This document shows positions 41,349-51,130 of a stretch of 64,000 nt of DNA, in pieces. The first letter of the stretch is position 1; each line of letters opens with the position of its first letter. The position numbers and the translations under genes were made by a program. The notes beneath the pieces were generated by a model. It ran no database searches, was not told where the DNA came from, and was given only the letters and a program-made list of their open reading frames with translations. The DNA lies in assembly GCA_002500745.1 (NCBI GenBank), contig DLST01000018.1, forward strand, positions 405,227 through 469,226, given 5' to 3'. This DNA comes from Sphingobacterium sp. UBA7855. Lineage in GTDB: Bacteria > Bacteroidota > Bacteroidia > Sphingobacteriales > Sphingobacteriaceae.

Positions 41349-41390
41349 TAAAAGAGGCTATTCGCAAATCAATGCAAATAGCCTCTTTTA
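41349..41390. terminator. Terminator between MFS and gltX genes
   Basis: TAAAAGAGGCTATT (41349-41362) pairs perfectly over 14 bp with 41377-41390. It lies just after the gltX stop (minus) and can serve both strands. Confidence 0.8.
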
Positions 41391-41410
41391 GTATTTTATA
41401 CTCCGTTCAT

Positions 41411-42931
41411 TTAAGCATCAAATTCCTGAAGTGCTTTTTTTACACGATTTACGACTTCATCTCTGCCCAGCAGTTCAACTATCTGAAAGACATCTGGACC
41501 AAATTTTCCACCGACTAACATAATACGGAATGGCATCATCAGTTCGCCCATTTTCATTCCGGATGCCTGAATGGCATCCTTGAAGAAAGGCTCCAACTCA
41601 GCAGCCTTCCAGGTATCAAATCCTGCGAAAGACTGGTTAACCCCCTCAAAAAATGCAGTTTTTTCAGCAGACCATTTAGGCTTCACTGCGTTTAAATCGT
41701 ATTCTGCAGGTTGCAGGAAGAAAAACGACGCTTGGCTCCAAAAATCTTCCACAAAGGTCAGACGCTCTTTTACCGCATCCAATACTTTACTCACATAAGT
41801 GTCATCAGCCGCGACTTGATGATGTTCCAAAACTGTTTTAATCTGCGGTAACAGCGACTCTGTTGAAGATCGTTTGATCCATTCATGGTTAAACCATTTT
41901 GCTTTTTCAAAATCAAATTTCGCCCCAGCTTTACTGATACGGTCCACGCCGAATTTCTGGGTCAATTCATCTAAAGAAAAAAGTTCCTGTTCAGTTCCAT
42001 CATTCCAGCCTAACACGCCAAGCATGTTGACAAAAGCCTCTGGCAAGAAACCCATCTCACGAAAACCTTTTGTTGTATCGCCAGAGTTCGCATCGGTCCA
42101 GTTCATCGCGTAAACAGGGAATCCCAGACGATCGCCATCGCGTTTACTTAATTTACCATTTCCATCGGGTTTGAGGATTAGAGGAAGGTGTGCCCAGCTC
42201 GGCATACTATCGCCCCAGCCAAGGTATTCCCACAACAAGATATGGATAGGTGCCGAAGGCAACCACTCTTCGCCGCGGAATACATGCGAAATATCCATGG
42301 TTTTATCATCGACAACAACGGCCAGGTGATAAGTTGGCATACCGTCAGCTTTAAGCAATACCTTATCATCAACAAGATTGGTATCGAAAGCAACCTTTCC
42401 ACGGATCATATCTGTAAATGTTACCGTGTCATCAGTAGGAATTTTTATACGAATGGTATGCGGAGTCCCCGCATCCAACAGGTGTTGAGTTTCAGTCTCA
42501 GATAGGCTCAACGAATTGCGCAATTGAAGTCTGTTCTCGTGGCTATAGCGAAAATTAGGCTGCAACTTACGCTGCTCATCCAGCTCCTCTGCTGTGTCAA
42601 AAGCATAGTAAGCATACCCATCTGCGATCAATTGCTCAGCATATTTCCGGTAAGATGGTTTTCGCTCACTTTGACGGTAAGGCCCATATTTCCCCCCTAT
42701 TAACGGACTTTCGTCTGGCGTCAGGCCACACCATGCTAAACATTCGTTGATATATTCCTCAGCACCTGGGACAAAACGAGTTTGATCCGTATCCTCGACA
42801 CGTAAAATAAAATCTCCCTGATGCTGACGCGCATAGAGAAAATTAAACAAAGCTGTACGTACCCCACCAAGGTGAAGACCACCTGTAGGGCTTGGTGCAA
42901 AACGCACTCTGACTTTTCTTTCTGAACTCAT
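41411..42931 (-). CDS. gltX: Glutamate--tRNA ligase
   Basis: Class I synthetase that charges tRNA-Glu (non-discriminating forms also tRNA-Gln, but glnS is present here). The 506-residue product has the HIGH-type motif APSPTGGLHLGGVRTALFNFLYAR (about 11-34), the KMSKS form KLSKRDG, and the GluRS-specific RVEDTDQ. Length matches other Bacteroidota GltX proteins. Its -7 box ends 4 nt before ATG 42931, as in glnS. It is a single-gene unit, divergent from a histidine kinase and convergent with the efflux pair. Confidence 0.97.
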   Translation of the reverse strand: MSSERKVRVRFAPSPTGGLHLGGVRTALFNFLYARQHQGDFILRVEDTDQTRFVPGAEEYINECLAWCGLTPDESPLIGGKYGPYRQSERKPSYRKYAEQLIADGYAYYAFDTAEELDEQRKLQPNFRYSHENRLQLRNSLSLSETETQHLLDAGTPHTIRIKIPTDDTVTFTDMIRGKVAFDTNLVDDKVLLKADGMPTYHLAVVVDDKTMDISHVFRGEEWLPSAPIHILLWEYLGWGDSMPSWAHLPLILKPDGNGKLSKRDGDRLGFPVYAMNWTDANSGDTTKGFREMGFLPEAFVNMLGVLGWNDGTEQELFSLDELTQKFGVDRISKAGAKFDFEKAKWFNHEWIKRSSTESLLPQIKTVLEHHQVAADDTYVSKVLDAVKERLTFVEDFWSQASFFFLQPAEYDLNAVKPKWSAEKTAFFEGVNQSFAGFDTWKAAELEPFFKDAIQASGMKMGELMMPFRIMLVGGKFGPDVFQIVELLGRDEVVNRVKKALQEFDA

Positions 42932-42935
42932 GAAG

Positions 42936-42943
42936 CAAAATTA
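42936..42943 (-). promoter_or_regulatory. -7 box of gltX, 4 nt before the ATG
   Basis: TAATTTTG on the minus strand (42943-42936) matches TAnnTTTG and leaves only CTTC before ATG 42931. No -33 TTG at the normal distance. Confidence 0.55.
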
Positions 42944-43051
42944 CCACAAAATTTTTGATTTGGGCGGTACGACCACTTCTTCAATGAAATAAAAGTGCAG
43001 AAAACAGACATTTATTCAGTAATTTGCGATGAAGGACACGAATACGGAATC

Positions 43052-44281
43052 ATGAAACCCTATCAGATTAGCCAGCAACGCTGGAAATTTATCTTGCTCA
43101 TCTTTGCAGCAGTCATTGCTGTTGCCTCCTTGGTGTACACCAATTACCTCGTTCGAAATCTTGCTCACGCCGAACGTTCAAAGGCCGAGGTATGGGCCAT
43201 GAGCACTAAAAATATCATGACCATGCCCGACGTAGATGATGAGTTCATTACATTTATCTACGCTGTAAGAGACAGCCTAAATTTGCCAGCAATTATTACT
43301 GACGATAGAGAAGATATCATTTTTTGGCGGAACCTCGATTCTACGAAGACCAATATTAAGCCCGGACAAAACGACAGTGTTACAAAGCATCTAAATTATG
43401 ACCCAGCTTATTTTCAAAAACAGTTGGCATTTATGAAAAAAAGCCATCCCCCCATTACTTTGGAATTGGAAAATGGGCAAAAATGGCATGTATACTACAA
43501 AGATTCTTGGTTTTTGCAACAGCTAAGGGTGTTTCCGTACGTACAACTATCGCTCATTGCACTCTTCCTTATCATTGCATATACCGTTTTCAACTCTATC
43601 CGAAAATCTGAACAAAATCTTGTTTGGGTAGGCCTCACCAAAGAAGCGGCACATCAATTGGGGACCCCCATTTCATCGTTGATGGGTTGGCTAGAACTGA
43701 TTCGTATAAAATTTGATGCCGAAGAAGATGATACCCTGAATGAAATGGAAAACGACATAAAGCGGCTTGAGATTGTCGCTGACCGCTTTTCAAAAATAGG
43801 GTCCACCCCCGTACTGACCAATCACAACCTCTACGAGGTCATTAAAAATTACATGGATTATTTCCGTATACGGACTAGCAATAAAATTACTTTCGAATTA
43901 AAAGGAGACAAACATCTTGAAGCAAAGCTCAATATTCCACTCTTCGACTGGATTATAGAAAATTTATTGAAAAATGGTGTAAATGCCATTGGTACAGAAG
44001 GAAAGATAACTGTTAATATTTCAGAAAATATTGCGAAAGAAGAAATTTTTATAGACATTAGCGATACGGGCAAAGGAATTCCGAGATCTAATTTTGAATC
44101 AGTTTTCCAGCCAGGCTTCACAACAAGAAAGAGAGGCTGGGGGCTCGGGCTTAGTCTGACAAAGAGAATGGTGCGGTATCACCAAGGACAAATCTTTGTA
44201 AAAGAATCTGAATTAGGTAAAGGAACAACATTTCGAATAATCTTAAAAAGCAATTTAAAATATGAAGCCACTCAAATCTGA
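43052..44281 (+). CDS. Membrane sensor histidine kinase, no partner regulator nearby
   Basis: A 409-residue kinase. The start at ATG 43052 (MKPYQISQQRWKF) is preferred to GTG 42995. The membrane segments (about 12-33 and about 165-187) flank a periplasmic domain with no recognisable fold. The phosphoacceptor is in EAAHQLGTPISSLMGWLEL (H-box), followed by ENLLKNGVNAI (N-box), ISDTGKGIP (G1) and RGWGLGLSLTKRM (G2), so the ATP-binding core is complete. It would phosphorylate a response regulator that is not in this window. It overlaps the DinB-like gene by 20 nt, and a thioesterase gene follows with a further overlap. Confidence 0.92.
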   Translation: MKPYQISQQRWKFILLIFAAVIAVASLVYTNYLVRNLAHAERSKAEVWAMSTKNIMTMPDVDDEFITFIYAVRDSLNLPAIITDDREDIIFWRNLDSTKTNIKPGQNDSVTKHLNYDPAYFQKQLAFMKKSHPPITLELENGQKWHVYYKDSWFLQQLRVFPYVQLSLIALFLIIAYTVFNSIRKSEQNLVWVGLTKEAAHQLGTPISSLMGWLELIRIKFDAEEDDTLNEMENDIKRLEIVADRFSKIGSTPVLTNHNLYEVIKNYMDYFRIRTSNKITFELKGDKHLEAKLNIPLFDWIIENLLKNGVNAIGTEGKITVNISENIAKEEIFIDISDTGKGIPRSNFESVFQPGFTTRKRGWGLGLSLTKRMVRYHQGQIFVKESELGKGTTFRIILKSNLKYEATQI

Positions 44282-44810
44282 CGAATATCCAGCAGTCTAT
44301 GCGCCATATATTGAGACTGTCGTCGATAACGTGTTTGATGCACTCGAAGAACAAACGCTCTCCTTTCCGGCATTTCTGGACACAATTCCTGAGGAAAGAG
44401 GCAATTTTAGATACGCCGAGGATAAATGGACTATCAAAGAAGTCGTTGGCCACGTCATCGACAATGAACGCATCATGGCCTATCGTGCGTTGCGCTTCTC
44501 CCGAAATGACCTGAAGGAGCTCGCCGGTTATGACCAAGACTACCTCATTCAGTATTCGCGCTATAATGACCGTACCTTGGAAAGCTTGAGCAAAGAATTC
44601 ACCTTTATTCGCAAAGCCAATATGATGCTTTTCAACAGTTTCAATGACGCTGAATTGGAGCGTAAAGGAATGGCATCTGAGCGACTCACAAGTGTAAAAG
44701 CACTGTTATATGTCATTGCGGGACACCTCAATCATCACCGCATTATTATCCAAGAACGTTATTTAAACTCAGACGATGTCAAAAATTTGGTTTCAGCATT
44801 ACAGCATTGA
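44262..44810 (+). CDS. DinB/YfiT-like putative metal-dependent enzyme
   Basis: A 182-residue four-helix-bundle protein. The probable metal triad is H64 (VVGHVIDNE), H155 and H159 (GHLNHH), in the DinB/YfiT layout. Members include thiol transferases and small metal-dependent hydrolases; the real activity is not fixed, since most are uncharacterised. It starts inside the histidine kinase gene (20-nt overlap, different frame) and ends inside the thioesterase gene (35 nt), so the three are almost surely co-translated. What the kinase has to do with the enzyme pair is unknown. Confidence 0.85.
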   Translation: MKPLKSDEYPAVYAPYIETVVDNVFDALEEQTLSFPAFLDTIPEERGNFRYAEDKWTIKEVVGHVIDNERIMAYRALRFSRNDLKELAGYDQDYLIQYSRYNDRTLESLSKEFTFIRKANMMLFNSFNDAELERKGMASERLTSVKALLYVIAGHLNHHRIIIQERYLNSDDVKNLVSALQH

Positions 44811-45201
44811 GGAAATAAATGTATTTTTTAACAAATACCTGTCAGGTCTTTTGGAAATTCAAGCGACAGAAATAGATGACAACACCATTACAGCAACTAT
44901 GCCTGTAACAGATAAAGTCAAGCAGCCGCATGGAATATTACATGGTGGAGCCTCGGTAGTCCTGGCAGAGTCTCTAGGAAGTATTGCCTCTAACCTGGTG
45001 GTTGATCCAGATAAATATCGCGGCGTTGGACTTGAAGTGAACGCAAACCATATACGTCCCGTAAGCGCTGGAATAATTACAGCGAAATGCAGTCCCATAC
45101 ATATTGGCCGTTCCACACATATCTGGGAAATAAAGATGTATGACCGGTTCAATAAATTAAATTGTATTTCCAGACTGACAGTAGCGATCGTTCCGAAATA
45201 A
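44776..45201 (+). CDS. Hotdog-fold acyl-CoA thioesterase (PaaI/MenI-like)
   Basis: A 141-residue single hotdog domain. The core phrase KQPHGILHGGASVVLAESLGSIASN contains the conserved HGG(A/T) and the catalytic Glu of the PaaI/YdiI type. Relatives hydrolyse acyl-CoAs such as 1,4-dihydroxy-2-naphthoyl-CoA in menaquinone synthesis; that substrate would suit a Bacteroidota cell but no men gene is nearby. ATG 44776 lies 35 nt inside the DinB-like gene; there is no later start that keeps the first beta strand. It ends the overlapping trio, followed by a good terminator. Confidence 0.88.
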   Translation: MSKIWFQHYSIEEINVFFNKYLSGLLEIQATEIDDNTITATMPVTDKVKQPHGILHGGASVVLAESLGSIASNLVVDPDKYRGVGLEVNANHIRPVSAGIITAKCSPIHIGRSTHIWEIKMYDRFNKLNCISRLTVAIVPK

Positions 45202-45271
45202 TACAATTTATCGGGCTTTTGAGCACGCGAATTCCAAAACCATCAAATTTTAATCCGAAGCATTAAAACTT

Positions 45272-45302
45272 AAAGGAGGATAATTACAATTTATCCTCCT
45301 TT
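45272..45302 (+). terminator. Terminator after the thioesterase
   Basis: AAAGGAGGATAA (45272-45283) and TTATCCTCCTTT (45291-45302) form a 12-bp stem and run into six or more T. Confidence 0.85.
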
Positions 45303-45418
45303 TTTCGTGAATTAATTCTCAAAACCGAGCAAAAAAATATGCCTTTATTTATTTCCTATATTCAATAAATTTAAGTAGTCTTGTACGTTGGATAGTTTAA
45401 AAATCAACAAAATAGCAT

Positions 45419-45430
45419 GCAATCGATTGC
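45419..45430. promoter_or_regulatory. LacI-type operator candidate before the sugar transporter
   Basis: GCAATCGATTGC is a perfect 12-bp palindrome with the central CG of LacI/GalR-type operators (related to TGnAAnCGnTnnCA). It lies 67 bp upstream of the transporter ATG. Confidence 0.5.
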
Positions 45431-45496
45431 TTAAAGCAACTTTTTCAACAGATTTCTACTGCGTGAACGATAACTTAACTAAATATAATTAAAAAA

Positions 45497-46792
45497 ATGA
45501 CCACTAATCCTAATTCGGGTAAAACAGCAATAGTCCCTATGCTCATTTGCTGTGCATTATTTTTTATTCTTGGATATATCACTTGGGCCAATGGCGCATT
45601 GATCCCTTTTGTACGCTTAGCATTTAATTTAGAGACCGACACACAAGCATTTTTAATTCTATTTGCGTCGTATATTGCCTATTTTTTTCTCGCATTACCC
45701 AGTTCATGGATTTTAGGGAAAACAGGCTTTAAAAATGGATTAGTGGCCAGTCTAGTGTTAATTATTTTAGGCGCCCTTATCATTATTCCTGCCGCATCAA
45801 ATTTGAGCTACAAACTGTTCTTGGTCGCTATCTTTGTGCAAGCTTCAGGTATGGCGCTTTTACAGACAGCGATTAACCCTTATTTAAGTATAATCGGCCC
45901 CATAGAAAGTGCCGCTCAAAGGATCTCCATCGTAGGGATTTTCAATAAAACAGCTGGCATGATTGTTCCAGTAGTCTTGGGGAGCATCCTATTAAAAGAT
46001 TACGACAGCATTTCCAGTAGAATCAAAGAACTCAAAGCAGGTGCAGAACACGATGCACTGTTAGCAGAATTATCTGAAAGGCTTCATGGACCCTACATTG
46101 GAGTGGCTATCGGTGTTGCGATTCTAGCGATTGTCGTATTTGCTGTAAAAATGCCCGAAGTTGATGTCAATAAGGAAGAAGAAGCAACAGATGCTGCTGC
46201 TGTCACCAGTACTAAAAAGACAAGTATCTTTCAGTTTCCACATTTATTTTTAGGATTTCTCGCTATTTTCTTCTGCGTTGCAGTCGAAGTAATGGCAGGT
46301 GACATCATCGGAACGTACGGAAGATTATTATCACTGCCGCCATTTTTTGTTAAGTATGGTACTACGTTTACGCTAGTATGTATGTTAGTTGGCTATTTCA
46401 TTGGTATCATCTCTATTCCAAAATTTGTATCGCAGCAAACCGCTTTACGTATCTGTACAATTGTTGGGATAACATTTACGGCAATTTCGGCATTTTCTAC
46501 AGGACTGACGTCTTATATCTTTGTAGCCCTATTAGGTGTCGCTAATGCATTGATGTGGCCAGCAATTTTTCCGCTGGGTATAAAAGGACTAGGACGCTTT
46601 ACGAAAACAGGATCAGGCATTATGATTATGGGTATTGCCGGAGGAGCAATCTGGCCGTTGATATATGGTTATTTGAAGGACACTTTACATGTTGACTTCC
46701 AACATGCGTTTCTCTTTGCGATGGTTCCGGCCTACCTGTATATCTTATTTTTTGCCACTAAAGGGCATAAAATTGGAAAAGGAAACACTTAG
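45497..46792 (+). CDS. FucP-family sugar:proton symporter (MFS)
   Basis: A 431-residue protein with 12 hydrophobic segments. The FucP/glucose-galactose transporter signatures include the first helix LICCALFFILGYITWANGALIPFVRLAF, the SGMALLQTAINPYLSIIGP phrase and RISIVGIFNKTAGMIVP, plus ANALMWPAIFPLGIKGLGRFTKTGSGIMIMGIAGGAIWPL in the second half. It would import a hexose (fucose, glucose or galactose type) across the inner membrane with protons. A LacI-type palindrome upstream suggests sugar-dependent control, but no regulator or catabolic gene lies nearby. Confidence 0.92.
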   Translation: MTTNPNSGKTAIVPMLICCALFFILGYITWANGALIPFVRLAFNLETDTQAFLILFASYIAYFFLALPSSWILGKTGFKNGLVASLVLIILGALIIIPAASNLSYKLFLVAIFVQASGMALLQTAINPYLSIIGPIESAAQRISIVGIFNKTAGMIVPVVLGSILLKDYDSISSRIKELKAGAEHDALLAELSERLHGPYIGVAIGVAILAIVVFAVKMPEVDVNKEEEATDAAAVTSTKKTSIFQFPHLFLGFLAIFFCVAVEVMAGDIIGTYGRLLSLPPFFVKYGTTFTLVCMLVGYFIGIISIPKFVSQQTALRICTIVGITFTAISAFSTGLTSYIFVALLGVANALMWPAIFPLGIKGLGRFTKTGSGIMIMGIAGGAIWPLIYGYLKDTLHVDFQHAFLFAMVPAYLYILFFATKGHKIGKGNT

Positions 46793-46815
46793 TAGAACAC
46801 AATAGCGGACGAGCG

Positions 46816-46843
46816 AAAGGGCATCTAAAAATAGATACCCTTT
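46816..46843 (+). terminator. Terminator after the sugar transporter
   Basis: AAAGGGCATCTA (46816-46827) pairs with TAGATACCCTTT (46832-46843), with one mismatch, and T follows. Confidence 0.75.
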
Positions 46844-46922
46844 TTCTGTGAAATTCTTCCTATTTTTAGAAGATAGATAGAGGCGTGAAACTGTTGAAAA
46901 CGCGTATATAACAAAACAAACA

Positions 46923-47777
46923 ATGATACAGATGAAAAAAAATCTTTTTGCAATTGCCATTGCCGCAACCATGATGTTTACGGCTGGAGAATCTTTCGCT
47001 CAAATTAAGCTTCCTGCAGCCAGCAGCTCACAAACAATTACACAAGGATTAGGTATTGAAAATGTAACACTAAACTATAGCAGACCAAGTATGAATGGAC
47101 GTAAGATCTTTGGTGATCTTGTCCCTTATAATCAGGTGTGGCGTACAGGAGCAAATACCAATACCACATTAACCTTTGAAGGAGATGTTACATTAAATGG
47201 CAATAAGCTTTCAGCAGGAACCTATTCGCTTTTTACGATCCCAAACAAATCGGAGTGGACCATCATAATCAGTAAAAACACAAAACAATGGGGCGCATAC
47301 ACGTATAAACAAACTGAAGACGCTTTACGTTTCAATGTTAAACCACAAACATTAGCCAATCCAGTGGAAACTTTTACCATCGCTTTTGACAATGTTACGC
47401 CAACAGATGCGGTTTTAAGTTTGGCTTGGGAAAAAACTGCTGTAAAAATCGCCCTCAAAGTAAACCAGCAAGATAAAATATTAGCGTCAATCGACGAGGC
47501 TATGAAAGGGGAGAAAAAACCATATTTTGCAGCCGCTCAATATTACTTTACTAATAATTTGGATCTGAATAAAGCTTTAAACTGGTTTGATGAAGCTGCT
47601 AAAGCCCAACCCAAAGCTGCACATGTGCTCTATTGGAAAGCAAAAGCTCAATTAAAAGCAGGAGATAAAAAAGGAGCGGTAGAAACTGCGACGAAAGGTC
47701 TTGAAGTGGCCACAGCTGACAAGAACGCTGAATACATCAAGTTGAATACACAAGTGATCAATGCTGCAAAAAAATAG
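46923..47777 (+). CDS. DUF2911 exported protein
   Basis: A 284-residue protein with a signal peptide (KKNLFAIAIAATMMFTAGESFA, cleaved near residue 26). The DUF2911 domain (about 28-170) shows VTLNYSRPSMNGRKIFGDLVPYNQVWRTGANTNTTLTFEGDVTLNGNKLSAGTYSLFTIP, the family signature. The C-terminal third (LNKALNWFDEAAKAQPKAAHVLYWKAKAQLKAGDKKGAVETATKGL) looks like TPR-type helices. Function is unknown; it is a periplasmic protein of Bacteroidota. The start could be ATG 46923 or 46932. It ends before a strong shared terminator. Confidence 0.9.
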   Translation: MIQMKKNLFAIAIAATMMFTAGESFAQIKLPAASSSQTITQGLGIENVTLNYSRPSMNGRKIFGDLVPYNQVWRTGANTNTTLTFEGDVTLNGNKLSAGTYSLFTIPNKSEWTIIISKNTKQWGAYTYKQTEDALRFNVKPQTLANPVETFTIAFDNVTPTDAVLSLAWEKTAVKIALKVNQQDKILASIDEAMKGEKKPYFAAAQYYFTNNLDLNKALNWFDEAAKAQPKAAHVLYWKAKAQLKAGDKKGAVETATKGLEVATADKNAEYIKLNTQVINAAKK

Positions 47778-47791
47778 CGGTCTATACGCAG

Positions 47792-47828
47792 CAATGCCCC
47801 AAAAAGCAGCTAACTTTTTGGGGCATTG
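47792..47828. terminator. Terminator between DUF2911 and cdaA
   Basis: A perfect 15-bp stem, 47792-47806 with 47814-47828, with a 7-nt loop and T-runs at both ends. Confidence 0.85.
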
Positions 47829-47845
47829 TATTTAATAATCATTTT

Positions 47846-48640
47846 TTACAACTCATCTTTCAGTAGCTGCTCAAGTTCCTCCGGCGAAACGTTCATATTG
47901 ACATTTCCATCTTTCGCAAAAGATATCTCACCAGTCTCTTCCGAGACAATCACAGCAATAGCGTCGGAGACTTCCGTTACACCAATTGCCGCCCGATGTC
48001 TTAATCCAAACTGCAAGGGCAGATCCTCACTATCCGACAAAGGCAATACACACGATGCTGTCATAATCTTAAAATCGACAATAACGACCGCACCATCATG
48101 CAAGGGACTATTTTTATGAAAAATACTTTCAATCAAGCGCTTGGAAATATGAGCATCGATATATTCACCACTACTTTGGTAATACTCCTCATCAAAATAT
48201 TTTGAAAAAACCAACAACGCCCCGGTGCGCGTACGCGACATACTTCTACAGGCTTCAATAACAGGTCTTAAATCATCCGTCAGATCCTTTTGTATAGCCT
48301 TCTTATTCCCGATAAACGACCAAAAAACCTTTTTTCGCTTCATCGATATATTCTTCCCAACATGCAGCAAAAACCGCCTGATTTCTTGCTGGAATACGAC
48401 AATTAACGCAATCGAACCCACCGATATAAAACCGCCGAATATTTCTGTCAACAACCGCATATGCATCTGCTTGACGACAATATAAACGCCATAAAACAAT
48501 GCGACGCCAATCAGGATATTAACAGCAATGGTTCCCCTAATCAAACTATAAATGTAGTAGATAATAATCGCTACCAATATAATATCAATAACGTCCAAGA
48601 GGCGAAAGCCGCTAAATAGGCTATAGTCGATTCCATCCAT
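47846..48640 (-). CDS. cdaA: Diadenylate cyclase CdaA
   Basis: Makes the second messenger c-di-AMP from two ATP at the membrane. The 264-residue product has three N-terminal hydrophobic helices (about 15-85) and the DAC catalytic domain with HDGAVVIV (DGA 182-184) and [13 protein letters not shown] (RHR 214-216), the two catalytic signatures. This is the CdaA/DacA form rather than DisA. It is alone here: the cdaR and glmM genes often next to it in Firmicutes are absent. c-di-AMP controls potassium and envelope balance; targets in this organism are not shown by the sequence. It is divergent from pdxJ. Confidence 0.95.
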   Translation of the reverse strand: MDGIDYSLFSGFRLLDVIDIILVAIIIYYIYSLIRGTIAVNILIGVALFYGVYIVVKQMHMRLLTEIFGGFISVGSIALIVVFQQEIRRFLLHVGKNISMKRKKVFWSFIGNKKAIQKDLTDDLRPVIEACRSMSRTRTGALLVFSKYFDEEYYQSSGEYIDAHISKRLIESIFHKNSPLHDGAVVIVDFKIMTASCVLPLSDSEDLPLQFGLRHRAAIGVTEVSDAIAVIVSEETGEISFAKDGNVNMNVSPEELEQLLKDEL

Positions 48641-48700
48641 ACATGCAAGTTAAAAAAAAATAGATATTATTTGTATTTTTACAACACAACATACAGCAAA

Positions 48701-49417
48701 ATGACTAGACTTTCAGTAAATATCAATAAAATCGCAACGCTCAGAAATTCTAGAGGTGGGAATAATCCTAATCTAGTCTCAGCGGCATTGGCCTGTGAGC
48801 GTTTTGGGGCTCAGGGAATCACTGTTCACCCCAGACCAGATGAGAGACATATCCGCTATCAGGATGTATTTGACTTAAAAGAAGCAATTCAGACTGAGCT
48901 GAATATTGAAGGAAATTGCCAGGAGCAGAAATTTATTGACCTTGTATTGGCCAATAAACCAGCACAGGTTACATTAGTGCCTGATACCGAAGGTCAATTA
49001 ACCTCCAATCATGGCTGGGATACCATTAAGAACAAAGCATATCTAAAAGATATGTGCAAATTGTTTAAAGATGCAGGGATACGTGTTTCTATTTTCGTTG
49101 ATCCTGTCGAAGAAATGGTAGAGGCTGCTGCAGAAACAGGAACAGATCGCATTGAGCTTTATACAGAAGGGTTTGCAACGGAGTATGGTTTCGATAAAGA
49201 AACTGCTATAAAGCCCTATTTCAAGGCAGCCTTAAAGGCACGTGAAGTCGGATTAGGACTGAATGCAGGCCATGACCTGGACCTCAACAATCTGCAATAT
49301 TTCAATCAGCATATTCCGGAACTGTTGGAAGTAAGCATAGGCCATGCACTTATCTCTGATGCGCTGTATTTAGGATTAGAGGAAACGATCAAACGTTACC
49401 TCACCTGTTTGAAGTAG
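48701..49417 (+). CDS. pdxJ: Pyridoxine 5'-phosphate synthase
   Basis: Condenses deoxyxylulose 5-phosphate with 3-amino-1-phosphohydroxyacetone to pyridoxine 5'-phosphate. The 238-residue TIM barrel shows [25 protein letters not shown] at the N-terminus, [39 protein letters not shown], and the C-terminal [15 protein letters not shown] and [11 protein letters not shown] phosphate loops. ATG 48701 is correct; an upstream TTG at 48671 would add ten residues without support. It sits between cdaA (divergent) and a terminator. Confidence 0.97.
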   Translation: MTRLSVNINKIATLRNSRGGNNPNLVSAALACERFGAQGITVHPRPDERHIRYQDVFDLKEAIQTELNIEGNCQEQKFIDLVLANKPAQVTLVPDTEGQLTSNHGWDTIKNKAYLKDMCKLFKDAGIRVSIFVDPVEEMVEAAAETGTDRIELYTEGFATEYGFDKETAIKPYFKAALKAREVGLGLNAGHDLDLNNLQYFNQHIPELLEVSIGHALISDALYLGLEETIKRYLTCLK

Positions 49418-49472
49418 TACAACTTTCGGCAAAGACAGAAACCTATAATTAGTAAGCACAAGTTATTTCAGA

Positions 49473-49503
49473 AAAAAGGGCTTTCGTTAAGAAAGCCCTT
49501 TTT
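49473..49503. terminator. Terminator between pdxJ and lepB
   Basis: AAAAAGGGCTTTC (49473-49485) and GAAAGCCCTTTTT (49491-49503), a perfect 13-bp stem with a GTTAA loop. Confidence 0.85.
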
Positions 49504-49545
49504 ATTACCTTCATATCATAAGGCTAGCATGTTGATTTGCTCCGA

Positions 49546-51114
49546 TTAATGAATGCCCTTAAAGATTCGATTCCAACGAATTTTCGAGAGTCCTGTGCCA
49601 ATATCGTCCCAGCTCATCCAGGTAAATAAAGCCTTTCCAACAATATGGTCCTCGGGAACAAATCCCCAACCTCTTGAATCAAGGGAATTATGGCGATTGT
49701 CACCCATCATCCAAAAGTAATCCATTTTAAATGTATAGTGATCTGCTTTGACATCATTGATATAGATTCCATCCGCGCGCTTTTCAAGTTTATTGTTCTC
49801 ATACACGCGGATAGCTCTTTCATAAATTGGTAAAGTCTGCTCATTTAAAGCAACTGACCAACCTTTTTTCGGAATTAAAATCGGTCCAAAATTATCAAAA
49901 TTCCATTTGTATTGTGGATCGTACGGATAAGCACCTTCACCAACTGGGCTCCTTCTTATCTCTTTGACATTCGACCAGGATTTCACAATGGCCAGCTCAT
50001 CTTGAGTCATGAACAACTGATATACACCAGGCTGCTGATCGCCACCTATTGCTTCAATTCTCAACTCCTTTAGCCTTTCCATATCTAATGGTGTACCATC
50101 CGTTAATACCAGATAATCCAATTGACTTTCAGGAGGATCAAATCCCGGTTGATCATTCACAAAAAGTTTGGCATCTTTCATGGAAATCTTATCCCCTGGC
50201 AATCCCACACAACGTTTAATATAGTTCTCACGCTTATCAATCGGCCTTGCCTGAATCGTAAACTGCGAATTCACGGTCTGCCAGCCATACGCTCGAACAA
50301 GATCATAATAACTTGCATTTTGGTTTTCGAGCGCGACAGTGTCACCAGCGGGAAAATTAAAGACGACCACATCATTGCGCTCAATCTTCTGAAATCCAGG
50401 CAGACGTTTATAAGGAAGTTCAATCAATTCTGAATATGCTTTCCCTCCTGTAATGGGCATGGTATGATGCGCAAAAGGAAAAGCAATCGGCGTATTAGGA
50501 ATACGTGGCCCATAATTTAACTTGCTGACAAATAGGAAATCGCCAACCAACAAGGTACGTTCCATAGATCCTGTTGGAATCATATAAGCTTCGATCAGAA
50601 AACCACGAATAAGCGATGCTGCGACAGTGGCAAATACAATAGCGTCAGCCCATTCGCGTACCATGGACTTTTTGTATGGATATTTAATTTTATACTCTTT
50701 ATACGATTCAAGGGCTATTTCGGCACGTTTCTCCTCGGTCAGTTCAATACCTTCCTGCGTAGCTGCCTTTAAATTTTTTGCATATAAACCATTCAAAAAA
50801 CGCACATTATTATCCTTTGCCCACATGGGCAGCACAATAAAAGGCACTAAAACTGCAGCCGCATTTTCCCAAAAACGACGCTTCCCAAAACAATGAATAA
50901 AATCAAGATAAAGATTATAGAAAATAAAGACATTGACAATTGGAACAAGCAATAATATTACCCACCATAGCGGTTTCCCCATCAATTTTGCCTGAATATA
51001 CTGGCTGTAAAAAGGAACGATCGCTTCCCAGCCTTTTCTGCCAGCTTTAACATACAATTGCCACAACCCATATCCCGATATTGCTGTTAAAACCGCAAAT
51101 ATAATTAAGCCCAT
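49546..51114 (-). CDS. lepB: Signal peptidase I
   Basis: Cleaves signal peptides of exported proteins outside the inner membrane. The 522-residue product has an N-terminal DUF5684-like part with several hydrophobic helices (about 1-100), then the catalytic domain. The nucleophile is S183 in [13 protein letters not shown]; the general base is K300 in [15 protein letters not shown]; the [17 protein letters not shown] box is near residue 480. An insertion between the motifs and another of over 150 residues make it much longer than E. coli LepB (324), typical for Bacteroidota. It starts 16 nt after the dapB stop in the same direction. Confidence 0.94.
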   Translation of the reverse strand: MGLIIFAVLTAISGYGLWQLYVKAGRKGWEAIVPFYSQYIQAKLMGKPLWWVILLLVPIVNVFIFYNLYLDFIHCFGKRRFWENAAAVLVPFIVLPMWAKDNNVRFLNGLYAKNLKAATQEGIELTEEKRAEIALESYKEYKIKYPYKKSMVREWADAIVFATVAASLIRGFLIEAYMIPTGSMERTLLVGDFLFVSKLNYGPRIPNTPIAFPFAHHTMPITGGKAYSELIELPYKRLPGFQKIERNDVVVFNFPAGDTVALENQNASYYDLVRAYGWQTVNSQFTIQARPIDKRENYIKRCVGLPGDKISMKDAKLFVNDQPGFDPPESQLDYLVLTDGTPLDMERLKELRIEAIGGDQQPGVYQLFMTQDELAIVKSWSNVKEIRRSPVGEGAYPYDPQYKWNFDNFGPILIPKKGWSVALNEQTLPIYERAIRVYENNKLEKRADGIYINDVKADHYTFKMDYFWMMGDNRHNSLDSRGWGFVPEDHIVGKALFTWMSWDDIGTGLSKIRWNRIFKGIH

Positions 51115-51130
51115 AAACTACTAATTAGTA

